From Ectopseudomonas mendocina (lineage in GTDB: Bacteria; Pseudomonadota; Gammaproteobacteria; Pseudomonadales; Pseudomonadaceae): a stretch of DNA of 64,000 bases. How positions within the stretch are numbered: the first letter of the stretch is position 1; each line of letters opens with the position of its first letter. This document shows positions 1 through 8,930 of the stretch, in pieces. The notes beneath the pieces were generated by a model, which was given only the letters and a program-made list of their open reading frames with translations, searched no databases and was not told the DNA's origin. The position numbers were made by a program, and so were the translations under genes. The stretch spans positions 1 through 64,000 of the forward strand of contig NZ_JADTQG010000018.1 in NCBI RefSeq assembly GCF_016008875.1, in the 5' to 3' direction.

Positions 1-108
1 CCCGCTGACCCCGCCGCACAAAGGCAGCGCGGCTGAAGCCGCTCCTACAGTTCATAGGGTGAATGAAAAACCGCACCACGCGCCCTACGCAATCGTTGCA
101 GGGGCATC

Positions 109-144
109 GTGGGAGGCGACAATCGCCGCTGAAGCGCCTCCCAC
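109..144. repeat. REP-like inverted repeat
   Basis: GTGGGAGGCG (109-118) and CGCCTCCCAC (135-144) form a perfect 10-bp inverted repeat around a GCCGCTGAAG-type core. A related half copy (GGCTGAAGCCGCTCCTAC) lies at 31-48. The pattern recurs between genes throughout the window, as Pseudomonas REP elements do. It lies just upstream of the cobJ start and makes the longer upstream reading frame unlikely to be translated. Confidence 0.7.
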
Positions 145-193
145 GGTTCGCGCCCCATTCCCCGGATTGCATCCGGGCTACAGGATTTACCGC

Positions 194-1843
194 ATGAACA
201 TCGTCATCCTCGGCGCCAGCGCGCTGGCCACTGCACAGCGCCTTAAGGCGCTTTATCCACAGGCTGTGATCCATGGCCTGCGCGGCCGCGCCGATGGCGC
301 CGATCGTCACTACGATGAATTCGGTGAGTACCTGCGCGCGCTGTATCGCGCCGGCCAGCCGCTCGTGGCGCTGTGCGCCGCCGGCATCGTCATTCGCAGT
401 CTCGCCGCGCTGCTGTCAGAAAAGGGCGCCGAACCGGCGGTGCTGGCCCTGGCCGAGGACGGCAGTGCGGTGGTGCCGCTGCTCGGTGGCCTGGCTGGGG
501 TGAACCGCCTGGCCCGCGAGATCGCCGCGCACCTGGACGTCACGCCAGCCATCACCACCAGCGGCGAGCTGCGCTTCGGCACCTGCCTGCTGGAGCCGCC
601 GGCCGGCTACGCGCTGGCCGACCTGCAGCAGGGCAAGCGCTTCGTCAGCGATCTGCTTAGTGGCGAAACGGTGCGCATCGAAGGCCAGGCACCCTGGCTG
701 GAGACGACGCAATTGCCTGTGGATAACACCGCCCGTCGGGTCATCCACATCACCGCGCAGGCGCGCCCGGCGCAACCAGACGAATTGCTGATCCACCCAC
801 GCTGCGCTACCGCCCTGATCGAACGCCCCGGCGCCGACCTGCCGGCGCGCCTGCAGCAGACACTCAGCGCCGCCAACCTGGCGCCGCAGGCGCTGGCGTG
901 CCTGATTGCGGACAAAGGCTGGATGGCCAACGCTGACTTGCACGCAGCAGCGCAGGCTCTGAACCTGCCGCTGCGCTTTATCCACAACACCAGCGAACTG
1001 CCGCCCGAGCACCATATCGGCGACGGCCTGCGCCTGCTGTTGGGCGAGCGGCCGCTGGATATCGAGCGCCTCGGCCAGCGTCGTGGCCGCCTTAGCGTGG
1101 TCGGCCTTGGTCCTGGGGCAGCCGAACACATGACCCCCGCCGTGCGCCGCGCCCTCGACGAGGCCGAAGACCTGCTTGGCTACGACACCTACGTGAAGAT
1201 GGCCGGCCCGCTGCGTGCCGATCAATGCCTGCACCCCAGCGATAACCGCGAGGAGCTGCAGCGCGCCGCCCACGCCTTCGAGCTGGCCGCCACCGGCCGC
1301 CGCGTGGTGATGATCTCCTCGGGCGACCCCGGTGTGTTCGCCATGGCCACCGCCGTGATGGAAGCACTGGAAAGCCCGCAAAGCGAGGCCTGGCAAGACG
1401 TCGAACTGGAAGTACTGCCGGGCGTTTCCGCTGCCCTGGCCACGGCTGCCAAGGCCGGCGCGCCGCTGGGTCATGACTTCTGCCTGATCTCGCTATCAGA
1501 CAACCTCAAGCCCTGGGCTGTGATCGAGAAACGCCTGGAGCATGCCGCCGCCGCCGACCTGGCCATGGCCTTCTACAACCCGATCTCCAAGGCCCGCCCC
1601 TGGCAGCTCGGCCGCGCCCTGGAGCTGCTGCGCCAGCATCGCGAACCGCAGACTCTAGTAGTGCTCGGCCGCGATATCGGCCGCCCCGCCGAAGCCCTGC
1701 ACAGCCTCACCTTGGGCGAGCTGACGCCGGAGATGGTTGACATGCGCACTCTGGTGATCATCGGCTCCAGCCAGACCCGTCGCTTCCCCCGTGCCGATGG
1801 CGGCGAGTGGGTGTATACGCCGCGCTGGTATCCCGAACTGTAG
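194..1843 (+). CDS. cobJ: CbiG-CobJ fusion: cobalt-precorrin-5A hydrolase-like / precorrin-3B C17-methyltransferase
   Basis: 549 aa if started at ATG 194 (MNIVILGASAL). An in-frame start at 59 would add 45 residues read from repeat DNA, so I reject it. Residues about 1-300 are CbiG-like: CAAGIVIRSLAALL, the GGLAGVNRLAREIA core, then a CbiG_C/CobE-like part. Residues about 300-549 are a tetrapyrrole methylase beginning SVVGLGPGAAEHMTP, with the SAM-site motifs GDPGVFAMA and EVLPGVSAALA. CobJ makes precorrin-4 by ring contraction in the aerobic B12 pathway. The fused CbiG half belongs to a family named for the anaerobic pathway; this fusion is known in pseudomonads and its N-terminal role is uncertain. 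Confidence 0.93.
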   Translation: MNIVILGASALATAQRLKALYPQAVIHGLRGRADGADRHYDEFGEYLRALYRAGQPLVALCAAGIVIRSLAALLSEKGAEPAVLALAEDGSAVVPLLGGLAGVNRLAREIAAHLDVTPAITTSGELRFGTCLLEPPAGYALADLQQGKRFVSDLLSGETVRIEGQAPWLETTQLPVDNTARRVIHITAQARPAQPDELLIHPRCATALIERPGADLPARLQQTLSAANLAPQALACLIADKGWMANADLHAAAQALNLPLRFIHNTSELPPEHHIGDGLRLLLGERPLDIERLGQRRGRLSVVGLGPGAAEHMTPAVRRALDEAEDLLGYDTYVKMAGPLRADQCLHPSDNREELQRAAHAFELAATGRRVVMISSGDPGVFAMATAVMEALESPQSEAWQDVELEVLPGVSAALATAAKAGAPLGHDFCLISLSDNLKPWAVIEKRLEHAAAADLAMAFYNPISKARPWQLGRALELLRQHREPQTLVVLGRDIGRPAEALHSLTLGELTPEMVDMRTLVIIGSSQTRRFPRADGGEWVYTPRWYPEL

Positions 1844-1856
1844 GGGCCTGTTGGAG

Positions 1857-1933
1857 AAAAAAGCTTCGCGGACAAGTCCGCTCCCACAGAGCGCCACTGG
1901 AGTTGTGGGAGCGGACTTGTCCGCGAGCTTTTC
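1857..1933. repeat. Paired inverted REP elements (BIME-like)
   Basis: Two arms of about 30 nt, each carrying GCGGACAAGTCCGCTCCCAC or its reverse complement, face each other around a GAGCGCCACTGGAGT centre. Each arm contains the small palindrome GCGGACAAGTCCGC. The DNA can fold into one long hairpin and lies between cobJ and the AraC gene. It may act as a transcription or nuclease barrier; that is inference from the family. Confidence 0.85.
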
Positions 1934-2012
1934 ACTAGCTGCACAAACCTTCTAGGCCTGTACGCCGAACGCGTTAAGCTCAAGTGTTCACAACCGCGAA
2001 GGGCAACAGACG

Positions 2013-2852
2013 ATGAACGCGCAGTCATGGGTCGACCTCAAGCAGGATGCCGATACCGGCATCGAGGTGATCCGTGCGCATTTCGAGGGCCACGCCTACG
2101 ACCCGCACTGGCACGACAGCTACCTGATCGGCTTCACCGAACAGGGTGTGCAGCAGTTCCATTGCCGCCGCGCGCTGTTCAGCAGCGTCGCCGGGCAGAC
2201 CTTCTTCCTCGAACCCGGCGACATCCACGACGGCCATGCGCCGTCACCGGGCGGCTTCACCTACTCCACGCTCTACCTCGAGCCAGCGTGGCTGCAGCGC
2301 GCGCTGCCGGCGCTGTTCGAACAGACGCCCAGCGACTGCCTGCCCGGCGTGCCGCGCACCCAGCCGGACGACCCCGGCCTGCTGCCGTGCATCGCCAACG
2401 CCCTGCAGGCATTACGCGACGGTGAGCCGCGCATGGTGCGCGACGCCGCGCTGGATGCGCTGCTGGAGCGCATCTCGCGCAGCCTGCACTGGCGCCAGCG
2501 CCCGCCGGGCAACCCGCACATCCCTTCCGTTGCCCTGCGCGCCCGCGAGTACCTGCATGCGCATTTTCACCAGAACATCGGCCTCGACGAGCTGGCGCGA
2601 GTCTGCGGTGTGGATCGTTTTCGGCTCAGCCGTGCGTTCAAGGCGGCCTTCGGCATCGCACCGCATGGCTACCTGATCCAGCTGCGCCTGGTGCGCGCAC
2701 GGCGTCTGCTGGCCCTCGGCACGGCCCCGGCGGATGTCGCCAGCGACCTGGGCTTCGCCGATCAGAGCCACCTGGGGCGTTGGTTCCGCCGCGCCAATGG
2801 CCTGACCCCAGGCGCCTACCGCAACCTCTGCACAAAGCTTCAAGACCGCTGA
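2013..2852 (+). CDS. AraC family transcriptional regulator, cupin sensor
   Basis: 279 aa. The N-terminal half is an AraC-type cupin (HWHDSYLIGFTEQGVQQF, EPGDIHDGHAP). The last ~100 residues hold two helix-turn-helix motifs (LDELARVCGVDRFRLSRAFK and APADVASDLGFADQSHLGRWF, then GLTPGAYR). A LysE-type exporter starts 75 bp downstream on the same strand, so the likely job is ligand-dependent control of that exporter, probably sensing an amino acid. The ligand cannot be read from sequence. Confidence 0.9.
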   Translation: MNAQSWVDLKQDADTGIEVIRAHFEGHAYDPHWHDSYLIGFTEQGVQQFHCRRALFSSVAGQTFFLEPGDIHDGHAPSPGGFTYSTLYLEPAWLQRALPALFEQTPSDCLPGVPRTQPDDPGLLPCIANALQALRDGEPRMVRDAALDALLERISRSLHWRQRPPGNPHIPSVALRAREYLHAHFHQNIGLDELARVCGVDRFRLSRAFKAAFGIAPHGYLIQLRLVRARRLLALGTAPADVASDLGFADQSHLGRWFRRANGLTPGAYRNLCTKLQDR

Positions 2853-2927
2853 ATCCGGCAGCCGGACAATCGCGCCATATTCCATGGAGCGATTCCCCAT
2901 GCCATTCACCGCCACCCGAGCCCGGCC

Positions 2928-3533
2928 ATGAACCAGTGGCTGCCCTTCATCCTGTTCGCCTCGGCGGCCTCGATCACGCCTGGCCCGACCAACCTGCTGA
3001 TACTCGGCAGCGCCGCCCGCTTCGGCCTGTCCATTGCCCTGGCCATCGCGGTCGGCGCCAGTCTGAGCGCCAGCCTGATGCTGCTGGTGGTCGGCCTGGG
3101 CCTCGGCGAACTACTGGCCCGCGCGCCCCTGCTGCAGACAGCAATGAGCTGGGCTGGCGCCGCCTGGATCAGCTGGATGACCTGCAAGCTGATGCGCGCC
3201 GAAGCTGCCGGCCTGGACGAGCGCAGCGTCGATCAACGCCAGGGCTTCGTCCAGGGCGCCGGCCTGCAACTGATCAACCCAAAGACCTGGCTGATGACCG
3301 TGTCGGTCACGGCGATCTTTCTCGACGGCCAGGCCTCGTTCGCCGCCGTGGCGAGCTACGCGACACTGTTTCTGCTCGTCTCCACGCCCTGTCTGCTGGC
3401 CTGGGGCCTGCTTGGCATTGGCAGCGCACGCCTGCTGCGGGGGCCGGCGAGGTTGCGACTGTTCAACCGCTGCATGGCCCTGTTGCTGCTGGCCTCGGTG
3501 TGGGTGCCGCTGCTGTCACAGCTTCGCGGTTGA
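2928..3533 (+). CDS. LysE/RhtB family amino-acid exporter
   Basis: 201 aa, the usual size, with about six membrane segments. The N-terminal signature SITPGPTNLLILGSAARFG and the central NPKTWLMTVSVTAIF loop are typical of LysE/RhtB exporters, which export amino acids or analogues by proton exchange. It sits just downstream of the AraC regulator on the same strand. A REP half-site (GCGGTTGAAGCCGCTCCTAC) overlaps the stop region and precedes the convergent gene by only a few bases. Substrate unknown. Confidence 0.9.
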   Translation: MNQWLPFILFASAASITPGPTNLLILGSAARFGLSIALAIAVGASLSASLMLLVVGLGLGELLARAPLLQTAMSWAGAAWISWMTCKLMRAEAAGLDERSVDQRQGFVQGAGLQLINPKTWLMTVSVTAIFLDGQASFAAVASYATLFLLVSTPCLLAWGLLGIGSARLLRGPARLRLFNRCMALLLLASVWVPLLSQLRG

Positions 3534-3541
3534 AGCCGCTC

Positions 3542-4525
3542 CTACGCCGTGGGTTTGGCTTGGCGGCGCATCGCCCCAGGCGTGGTACCGAAGCGCTGGC
3601 GGAACAGCTTGCCCAGATGACTGGCATCGCTGGCGCCGATCTCGTCGGCAAGCTGCGCCAGGCTGTGGCTGGAGTTGAGCAGGCGCCAGCGCACGTGCTG
3701 CAGGCGCAGTTCGTTCCAGTATTCGCGCGCGCTCATGCCCTGGCTGGCCTGGAACAGGCGATCGAGCTGACGCCGGCTGATGCCGACACTGGCCGCCAGT
3801 TGCTCGATGCCGTCGGCACTGGCCAGGCCGTGGCGCATCAGAGCGATGGCGCGGTCGACATGGCGCTCGCCGCTTGGCGCAGAATGTAGCGAACGCAGCG
3901 CATGCTGGCCGCTGCGCGTCTCGTCCACCAGCATATCGGCCAGGCCCTTGAGCGCCCGCGCCCGGCCACTGCCCTGGGCCAGCAGTTCCACCGCCAGGTC
4001 GATGGCCGCCGTGCCCCCGGCGCAGGAAATCCGCGCGCCATCGAGGCAATACAGGCGCTCGCGGGCCAGGCGCAGATGCGGAAAACTGGCGCGAAATTCC
4101 GCCTCGTGCCGCCAGTGCACCGCCACCAGATGACCATCGAGCAGGCCGCAGGCGGCGAGCAGAAAGCTGGCGTTGTCGATTGCCACCAGTTTCACCCCGG
4201 CGCGCGCAGCGCGACGTAACAGCGGCTGGTAGGCCGGCGCCAGCGCAGCGGTTGCCTGCGCGTTGCGCCCGCCGAACAGCACCAGGTAGTCGAAGTCGGC
4301 CAGATCGATCTGCTCCGGCGTGGCCTCGATGCGCAGCGCCGCACCGCTGCTGGATGGAACATGCCCGGGTTGCAGGCCAAGAATCGTCCAGGCGCAGTAG
4401 CGCTGGCGGCTGTAGTCCTCGTCATCGGCGCTGAAGCGTAACTTGTCGAGAAAACCACCGAAGGGCAGCAGGGCGAACTCCGGCAGTGGCAACAGGAGAA
4501 AACGCAGATCGGGACTTTCGGCCAT
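3542..4525 (-). CDS. GlxA-type regulator (DJ-1/PfpI domain plus AraC HTH)
   Basis: 327 aa from ATG at 4525 (MAESPDLRFLLLPLPEF); a 32-residue upstream extension starts in the promoter gap and is rejected. Residues 1-~190 are DJ-1/PfpI-like (LVLFGGRNAQATAAL, AIDNASFLLAACGLLDG, CAGGTAAIDLAVEL). The C-terminal part has two AraC HTHs (IEQLAASVGISRRQLDRLFQ, LAQLADEIGASDASHLGKLF). The GlxA/CdhR group commonly regulates uptake or catabolism of nitrogen compounds. It is divergent from the LysE gene at 4620, which it probably controls. Confidence 0.9.
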   Translation of the reverse strand: MAESPDLRFLLLPLPEFALLPFGGFLDKLRFSADDEDYSRQRYCAWTILGLQPGHVPSSSGAALRIEATPEQIDLADFDYLVLFGGRNAQATAALAPAYQPLLRRAARAGVKLVAIDNASFLLAACGLLDGHLVAVHWRHEAEFRASFPHLRLARERLYCLDGARISCAGGTAAIDLAVELLAQGSGRARALKGLADMLVDETRSGQHALRSLHSAPSGERHVDRAIALMRHGLASADGIEQLAASVGISRRQLDRLFQASQGMSAREYWNELRLQHVRWRLLNSSHSLAQLADEIGASDASHLGKLFRQRFGTTPGAMRRQAKPTA

Positions 4526-4619
4526 GACTTGTCCAGTAATCACCGCTAGATGACCAGAATCTACCTCATTGTCGCCGCAAGCGCTGACTAGACTGGCCGC
4601 GCATTCACAGGAGACCCGC

Positions 4620-5231
4620 ATGGCCCTCGAACTCTGGCTCGTCTACTTCGTCGCCACCCTCGGCCTGGCGCTGACGCCCGGCCCCAACAGCCTGCTGGCC
4701 CTGACCCACGGCGGGCTGTACGGCGCGCGCATGGCGCTGGCGACCATCCTTGGCGGGGTGGTCGGCTTCAGCACCTTGATCGCCCTGGCCATGTTCGGCC
4801 TCAGTGCCCTGCTTAAGACCGCGCCCAACGCACTGCTGGCGCTGAAGTGGATCGGCGGCGCCTACCTGATCTGGCTGGGCGTGCAGTTGTGGCGCTCGCC
4901 GCCGATGAATCTGACGCTGGCCGACAGCGGCGCCCGCCCCGGCGCCAGCCGGTTGTTCCGCCAGGGCCTGCTGTCGGCACTGTCCAACCCCAAGGTGATC
5001 CTGTTCTACGGCGCGTTCCTGCCGCAGTTCGTCGACCCGCAGCGCGGCCTGGCCGTACAGTTCGTGGTGATGGCAGCCACCTTTGCCGTGGTCGAATTCC
5101 TCGTCGAACTGCTGCTGGCGCTACTGGCCTTCCGCGTACGGCCCTGGCTGCAGCGCGGCGGCCGTGCCTTCAATCGCAGTTGCGGGGTGCTCTTCGTGTT
5201 GATCGGCGTGGCGCTGCCGCTGGCGCGTTGA
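4620..5231 (+). CDS. LysE family translocator
   Basis: 203 aa from ATG 4620 with the Shine-Dalgarno-like CAGGAGA just upstream; an in-frame start at 4569 lies inside the divergent promoter region. Motifs TPGPNSLLALTHGGLYGARM and LSNPKVILFYGAFLPQFVD are classic for the LysE/RhtB family. Six predicted membrane segments. Divergently transcribed from the GlxA-type regulator with about 95 bp between the starts, which suggests a regulator-exporter pair. Substrate unknown. Confidence 0.9.
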   Translation: MALELWLVYFVATLGLALTPGPNSLLALTHGGLYGARMALATILGGVVGFSTLIALAMFGLSALLKTAPNALLALKWIGGAYLIWLGVQLWRSPPMNLTLADSGARPGASRLFRQGLLSALSNPKVILFYGAFLPQFVDPQRGLAVQFVVMAATFAVVEFLVELLLALLAFRVRPWLQRGGRAFNRSCGVLFVLIGVALPLAR

Positions 5232-5243
5232 GCGTGACAGACA

Positions 5244-5813
5244 TCAGGTCTTGAGCGCCTCGCCAATCGCGTAATAATGCCCACCGGCTACGTGATGCAG
5301 GCTGCGCAGGCTCGGTTCGGCCGTTTCGAAATGCCAGCGACCATCGCGGAACACACGCTCATCGGCCCAGGCCGCGATCACCTCGCCGATGAACAGGTCA
5401 TAGGCCTGCTGGTTGTGCAACTCATCGATCAGCCTGCAGACCAGCCAGGCCGAACAGCCGGTCACCAGCGGCACATCGTGACCTTCCATCTCGAACAGCT
5501 CGACCCCGGCGTGGATCAGCTTGGCCGGATCATCGGCCAGGCTGGCGCTGCCCACCGCCTGGGTCAGTTGCAACTGCGCCACGGTCGGCACCTGGATGGC
5601 GAACAGGCCGCTGCCCTCGATCAGCGCGCGAGTACGGGTGGCCTTGTCCAGGACCACGGTGAGCTTCGGCGGGTCGAAGTCCAGGGCGCAGCACCAGGCT
5701 GCCGCCATGACGTTATCCACAGCCTGATGACGGGCCGACACCAGCACGGTGGGGCCATGGTTGAGCAGGCGGTAGGCCTTGGCCAGATCAACAGGGGCAA
5801 GATTCGGGTGCAT
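5244..5813 (-). CDS. Flavin reductase family protein
   Basis: 189 aa from ATG at 5813 (MHPNLAPVDLAKAYRLLNHG). The segment GPTVLVSARHQAVDNVMAAA followed by the DFDPPKLTVVLDKATRTR block is the FMN-binding split-barrel pattern of flavin reductase-like proteins. Near the C-terminus is FIGEVIAAWADERVF. These enzymes bind FMN and often transfer reduced flavin to a partner oxygenase; no partner gene is visible here. It is divergent from the MFS gene with a 174-bp shared control region. A 477-residue upstream extension of this frame only shadows the MFS gene. Confidence 0.88.
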   Translation of the reverse strand: MHPNLAPVDLAKAYRLLNHGPTVLVSARHQAVDNVMAAAWCCALDFDPPKLTVVLDKATRTRALIEGSGLFAIQVPTVAQLQLTQAVGSASLADDPAKLIHAGVELFEMEGHDVPLVTGCSAWLVCRLIDELHNQQAYDLFIGEVIAAWADERVFRDGRWHFETAEPSLRSLHHVAGGHYYAIGEALKT

Positions 5814-5987
5814 AGGATCTCCAACGCGATCAGCCCTGAGCGGGCATGAAAATATGCTGGCGATACTGGCCTGTTCAGGTCGCTCACGGCAATGTCGCAG
5901 TCGCCTGCGAAGCGCCTTGCGCAGAACGCAGCCGATAACGTCGCCCCTGAGCGCCAGACCGTCTGGCTCGAGCATCAGGAGAAACGC

Positions 5988-7295
5988 ATGAACGCCGCCG
6001 CCCACGATCACCAGGTCAGCCCGGCCACACTGCACAAGGTGATCGCCGCATCGGCCATCGGCAACTTCGTCGAGTGGTTCGACTTCGCCGTCTACGGCTT
6101 TCTCGCCGTGACCATCGCTTCGCTGTTCTTCCCGCCGGGCAACCCGACCCTGGCGCTGCTGCAGACCTTCGCGGTATTCGCCGTGTCGTTCGCCCTGCGC
6201 CCGCTGGGCGGCATTGTCTTCGGCATTCTCGGCGACCGCATCGGGCGCAAGCGTGTACTGTCGATCACCGTGCTGTTGATGGCCGGCGCCACCACGCTGA
6301 TTGGCCTGCTGCCGACCTACGCCAGCATCGGCCTGCTCGCGCCGCTGCTGCTGGCGCTGGCGCGCTGCCTGCAAGGCTTCTCCGCCGGCGGCGAATACGC
6401 CGGCGCCTGTGCCTTCGTCATGGAACATGCGCCCACCGAACAGAAGGCCCGTTATGGCAGCTTCGTGCCGGTGTCGACCTTCCTCGCCTTCGCCTCGGCA
6501 GCCGGCTTGGTGTTCGGCCTCGACCAGTTGATCAGCAGCGAGCAGATGCAGGCCTGGGGCTGGCGCCTGCCGTTTCTGATCGCCGCGCCGCTGGGCCTGG
6601 TGGGCCTGTACATGCGCCTGCGCCTGGACGAGTCGCCGGCGTTCAAGGCCATGGCCGCCGAACCGGCGCCGGAGCATTCGCCGCTGATGGAAACCCTGCG
6701 CCTACATGGTGCGACCATCGCCTGCCTGGGCGCGTTCATCTCCGCCACGGCGCTGTCGTTCTACATGTTCACCACCTACCTGACCACCTACATGCAGGTG
6801 GTCGGCGGCGCCACGCGGCCGGCCGCGCTGCTGGCGAGTCTGGTGGCGCTGACTTTCGCCGCGCTGCTGTGCCCCTTGGTCGGGCGCTATTCGGATCGCG
6901 TCGGCCGCCGCCGCACCATTCTCACCGCCGGGGTGGCACTGATCGTCGCGGTGTACCCGGCCTTTACCCTCGCCACCTCCGGCGCGCTGCTGCCCTCGGC
7001 GCTGGGCGCCATGCTGCTCGCCGTCGGCGCAGTGATCTGCGGCGTGGTCACCGCCGTGCTGCTCTCCGAACAATTCCCGACCCGGGTGCGCTACACCGCC
7101 TCGGCCTTCACCTACAACCTGGCCTACACCATCTTTGGCGGCACCGCGCCGCTGGTCGCCACCTGGCTGATCGAGCAGACCGGCGACCGCATGTCACCGG
7201 CCTACTACCTGATCGTCATCGCCCTGATTGCCCTCGCCGGCGGCCTGGCGCTGCCGGAAACGTCGAAGCGCCCACTGAACTACCAGCCGGCCTGA
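5988..7295 (+). CDS. MFS transporter, metabolite:H+ symporter type
   Basis: 435 aa from ATG 5988 (MNAAAHDHQVSPATLHKV). Opens with AASAIGNFVEWFDFAVYGFL, the hallmark of the metabolite:H+ symporter group (ProP, ShiA, KgtP relatives). The MFS loop motif GDRIGRKRVLSITVLLM and its second-half counterpart GRYSDRVGRRRTILTAGV are present, with twelve membrane segments. It imports a small organic acid or osmolyte with protons; the substrate is not determined. The start at 5892 is less likely because it lies in the divergent promoter. Confidence 0.9.
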   Translation: MNAAAHDHQVSPATLHKVIAASAIGNFVEWFDFAVYGFLAVTIASLFFPPGNPTLALLQTFAVFAVSFALRPLGGIVFGILGDRIGRKRVLSITVLLMAGATTLIGLLPTYASIGLLAPLLLALARCLQGFSAGGEYAGACAFVMEHAPTEQKARYGSFVPVSTFLAFASAAGLVFGLDQLISSEQMQAWGWRLPFLIAAPLGLVGLYMRLRLDESPAFKAMAAEPAPEHSPLMETLRLHGATIACLGAFISATALSFYMFTTYLTTYMQVVGGATRPAALLASLVALTFAALLCPLVGRYSDRVGRRRTILTAGVALIVAVYPAFTLATSGALLPSALGAMLLAVGAVICGVVTAVLLSEQFPTRVRYTASAFTYNLAYTIFGGTAPLVATWLIEQTGDRMSPAYYLIVIALIALAGGLALPETSKRPLNYQPA

Positions 7296-7520
7296 GTACG
7301 GCTTTCATCCAGGCTTGCGGCGCCGAGGCCGCAAGCCATCCTCATCCGAGTATCGCCTTGGCCGAATGACGACTGGCACATTCACGCAAAGTGGACCAGT
7401 CGAAAATGCCAATAATGGATCTATGTGGTTAAGCCACTGGTGCGTACATTCATCTCCACCGGGCCAGGGTAGTTCTGCCGACAGCAGAGAGGCATCGGTT
7501 TCTTCTCAACTCGGATACGG

Positions 7521-8009
7521 ATGAAAACCATGAGCCAGCGTCTCGACTACTTCAAACTTTCTCCCAAGACCGCCAGCAAGTACGCGGAATTCTCCACCCT
7601 GCTGAACAAGACGCCGTTCCTCACCGAACTGGCTCACCTGGTCACCCTGCGTGCCTCGCAACTCAACGGCTGCGCCTTCTGCGTGGACATGCACGTCAAG
7701 GAAGCCAAGATCCACGGCGAACGCGAACTGCGTCTGCACCACGTTGCCGTGTGGCGCGAGTCGCCGCTGTTCTCGGCCCGTGAGCGCGCCGCCCTGGAGT
7801 GGACCGAGGCCCTGACCCAGCTGTCGCCGCATGGCGTATCGGACGCCATCTACGCCAGCGTGCTCGAGCAGTTCTCCGAGCAGGAGCTGGCCGACCTGTC
7901 GTTCCTGGTGGTCGCCATCAACGGCTGGAACCGCCTCAGCGTGGCCTTCCGCAACGTGCCCGGCTCCGCCGACAAGCTGTACGGGCTGGAAAAGGCCAAC
8001 CTGGCCTGA
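7521..8009 (+). CDS. Carboxymuconolactone decarboxylase / AhpD-like protein
   Basis: 162 aa. The active-site motif NGCAFCVDMHVKEA (CxxC followed by a histidine, about residues 50-63) is that of AhpD-like alkylhydroperoxidases. The end KLYGLEKANLA and the block ELRLHHVAVWRESPLFSARE are typical of this subfamily. It likely acts in peroxide reduction or thiol exchange in the cytoplasm. ATG 7530 (MSQRLDYFK) is an equally good start and matches the usual N-terminus. An FMN reductase gene follows after 26 bp, so the two probably form a redox operon. Confidence 0.9.
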   Translation: MKTMSQRLDYFKLSPKTASKYAEFSTLLNKTPFLTELAHLVTLRASQLNGCAFCVDMHVKEAKIHGERELRLHHVAVWRESPLFSARERAALEWTEALTQLSPHGVSDAIYASVLEQFSEQELADLSFLVVAINGWNRLSVAFRNVPGSADKLYGLEKANLA

Positions 8010-8035
8010 GGCCAGTTTCAGCGAGGAACGTCAGC

Positions 8036-8653
8036 ATGAGCACTCCCCTTCGCATCCTTCGCCTCATCGCCAGCTCACGCGGCGCCGATTCGGAAAGCCT
8101 GCGCCTGTCGCAGCAGGTGCTTGACGGCCTGGCCGCCCGCCATTCGCTCGCGGTGCAGGATATCGACCTCAACGACCTGCCGCATGCCGACAGCGCCTAC
8201 GCGGTGGCGCTCGCCTCGGCGCCCGGTGCGGTGCAGGCCGAAGCGGGGAGCACGCTGCAGCGTTCCGCCGAGCTGATCCGCCAGCTCGACGACGCCGACA
8301 TGCTGCTGATCGCCACGCCGATGCACAACTACACGGTGCCGTCTGCGCTCAAGGCCTGGATCGACCACATCGTGCGCATCCACGTGACCTTCAACGGCAC
8401 ACCGCAAGGCAAGGTCGGCCTGCTGCGCGACCGCCCGGTGTACGTGGCGATCGCCTCGGGCGGCCTGATCAGCGGCGAGCACGCGCGCCAACCGGACTTT
8501 CTGCGTCCCTATCTGCAGGCCGCGCTGGCAACCGTGGGCCTGCGCGACCTGCATTTTTTCTGCGTCGAAGGCACTGCCCGTGGCGAACCTGCCCTGAGCG
8601 AAGCCCGTGCCAGCGCGCTCGCGGCGATCACCGGGTTCTTCACACCCGCCTGA
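8036..8653 (+). CDS. NAD(P)H-dependent FMN reductase / azoreductase-like flavodoxin-fold protein
   Basis: 205 aa from ATG 8036, preceded by GAGGAACGTC. Flavodoxin-fold start LRILRLIASSRGADSESLRL, flavin-binding loop LIATPMHNYTVPSALKAWID, and a second loop VAIASGGLISGEHARQPDF, as in AzoR-type NADH:quinone/azo reductases. The product likely makes a two-electron reduction of quinones or azo compounds with FMN. It follows the AhpD-like gene and precedes a stem-loop at 8660-8690. Confidence 0.88.
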   Translation: MSTPLRILRLIASSRGADSESLRLSQQVLDGLAARHSLAVQDIDLNDLPHADSAYAVALASAPGAVQAEAGSTLQRSAELIRQLDDADMLLIATPMHNYTVPSALKAWIDHIVRIHVTFNGTPQGKVGLLRDRPVYVAIASGGLISGEHARQPDFLRPYLQAALATVGLRDLHFFCVEGTARGEPALSEARASALAAITGFFTPA

Positions 8654-8659
8654 CCCTGA

Positions 8660-8690
8660 GCCGCCGGCTTACTTTTCGTCTGCCGGCGGC
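8660..8690 (+). terminator. Stem-loop after FMN reductase gene
   Basis: GCCGCCGGC (8660-8668) pairs perfectly with GCCGGCGGC (8682-8690) around a 13-nt loop, seven bases after the stop codon. There is no T-run afterwards, so it is a weak or bidirectional terminator at best. Confidence 0.5.
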
Positions 8691-8930
8691 ACAGCATCCC
8701 CTACAGCGGCGTGCGCCTTGCGCCACCTGGCGCAGTCCTGTACACAGTCTGCCGCGCAGACTGCCAAGGCGCCCCGTCCTGCTGCAATCGGCAGCAACTC
8801 GCAGACCCGCAAGCACACCATCGCCGTCATGCCCATCTGATGGGCCAGAGCATGCAGGCCGGTCAAGCCTGGGGACAGTCACTGGCGCTGCTGATCGACG
8901 CCCGCATCAGGGCGCGCTCCCGGTCAAGCA
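8691..8930. other. Non-coding stretch upstream of TonB receptor; possible small minus-strand ORF
   Basis: No confident gene. A minus-strand frame ending at 8669 and starting at 8836 or 8866 would give a 55-65 aa cysteine-rich peptide containing VCELLPIAAGRGALAVCAAD. I do not recognise it and found no clear ribosome-binding site, so I do not call it. One copy of GGTCAAGC lies at 8861-8868, repeated as the inverted pair at 8931-8960. Confidence 0.4.

Noticed and set aside
31..144. Short repeated GGCTGAAGC units considered as a CRISPR fragment
   Set aside because: No regular spacing or unique spacers; the units are dispersed REP arms.
8669..8866. Cysteine-containing 55-65 aa minus-strand frame upstream of the TonB receptor
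   Set aside because: No clear ribosome site and no recognised family; noted only as a possibility in the gap description.
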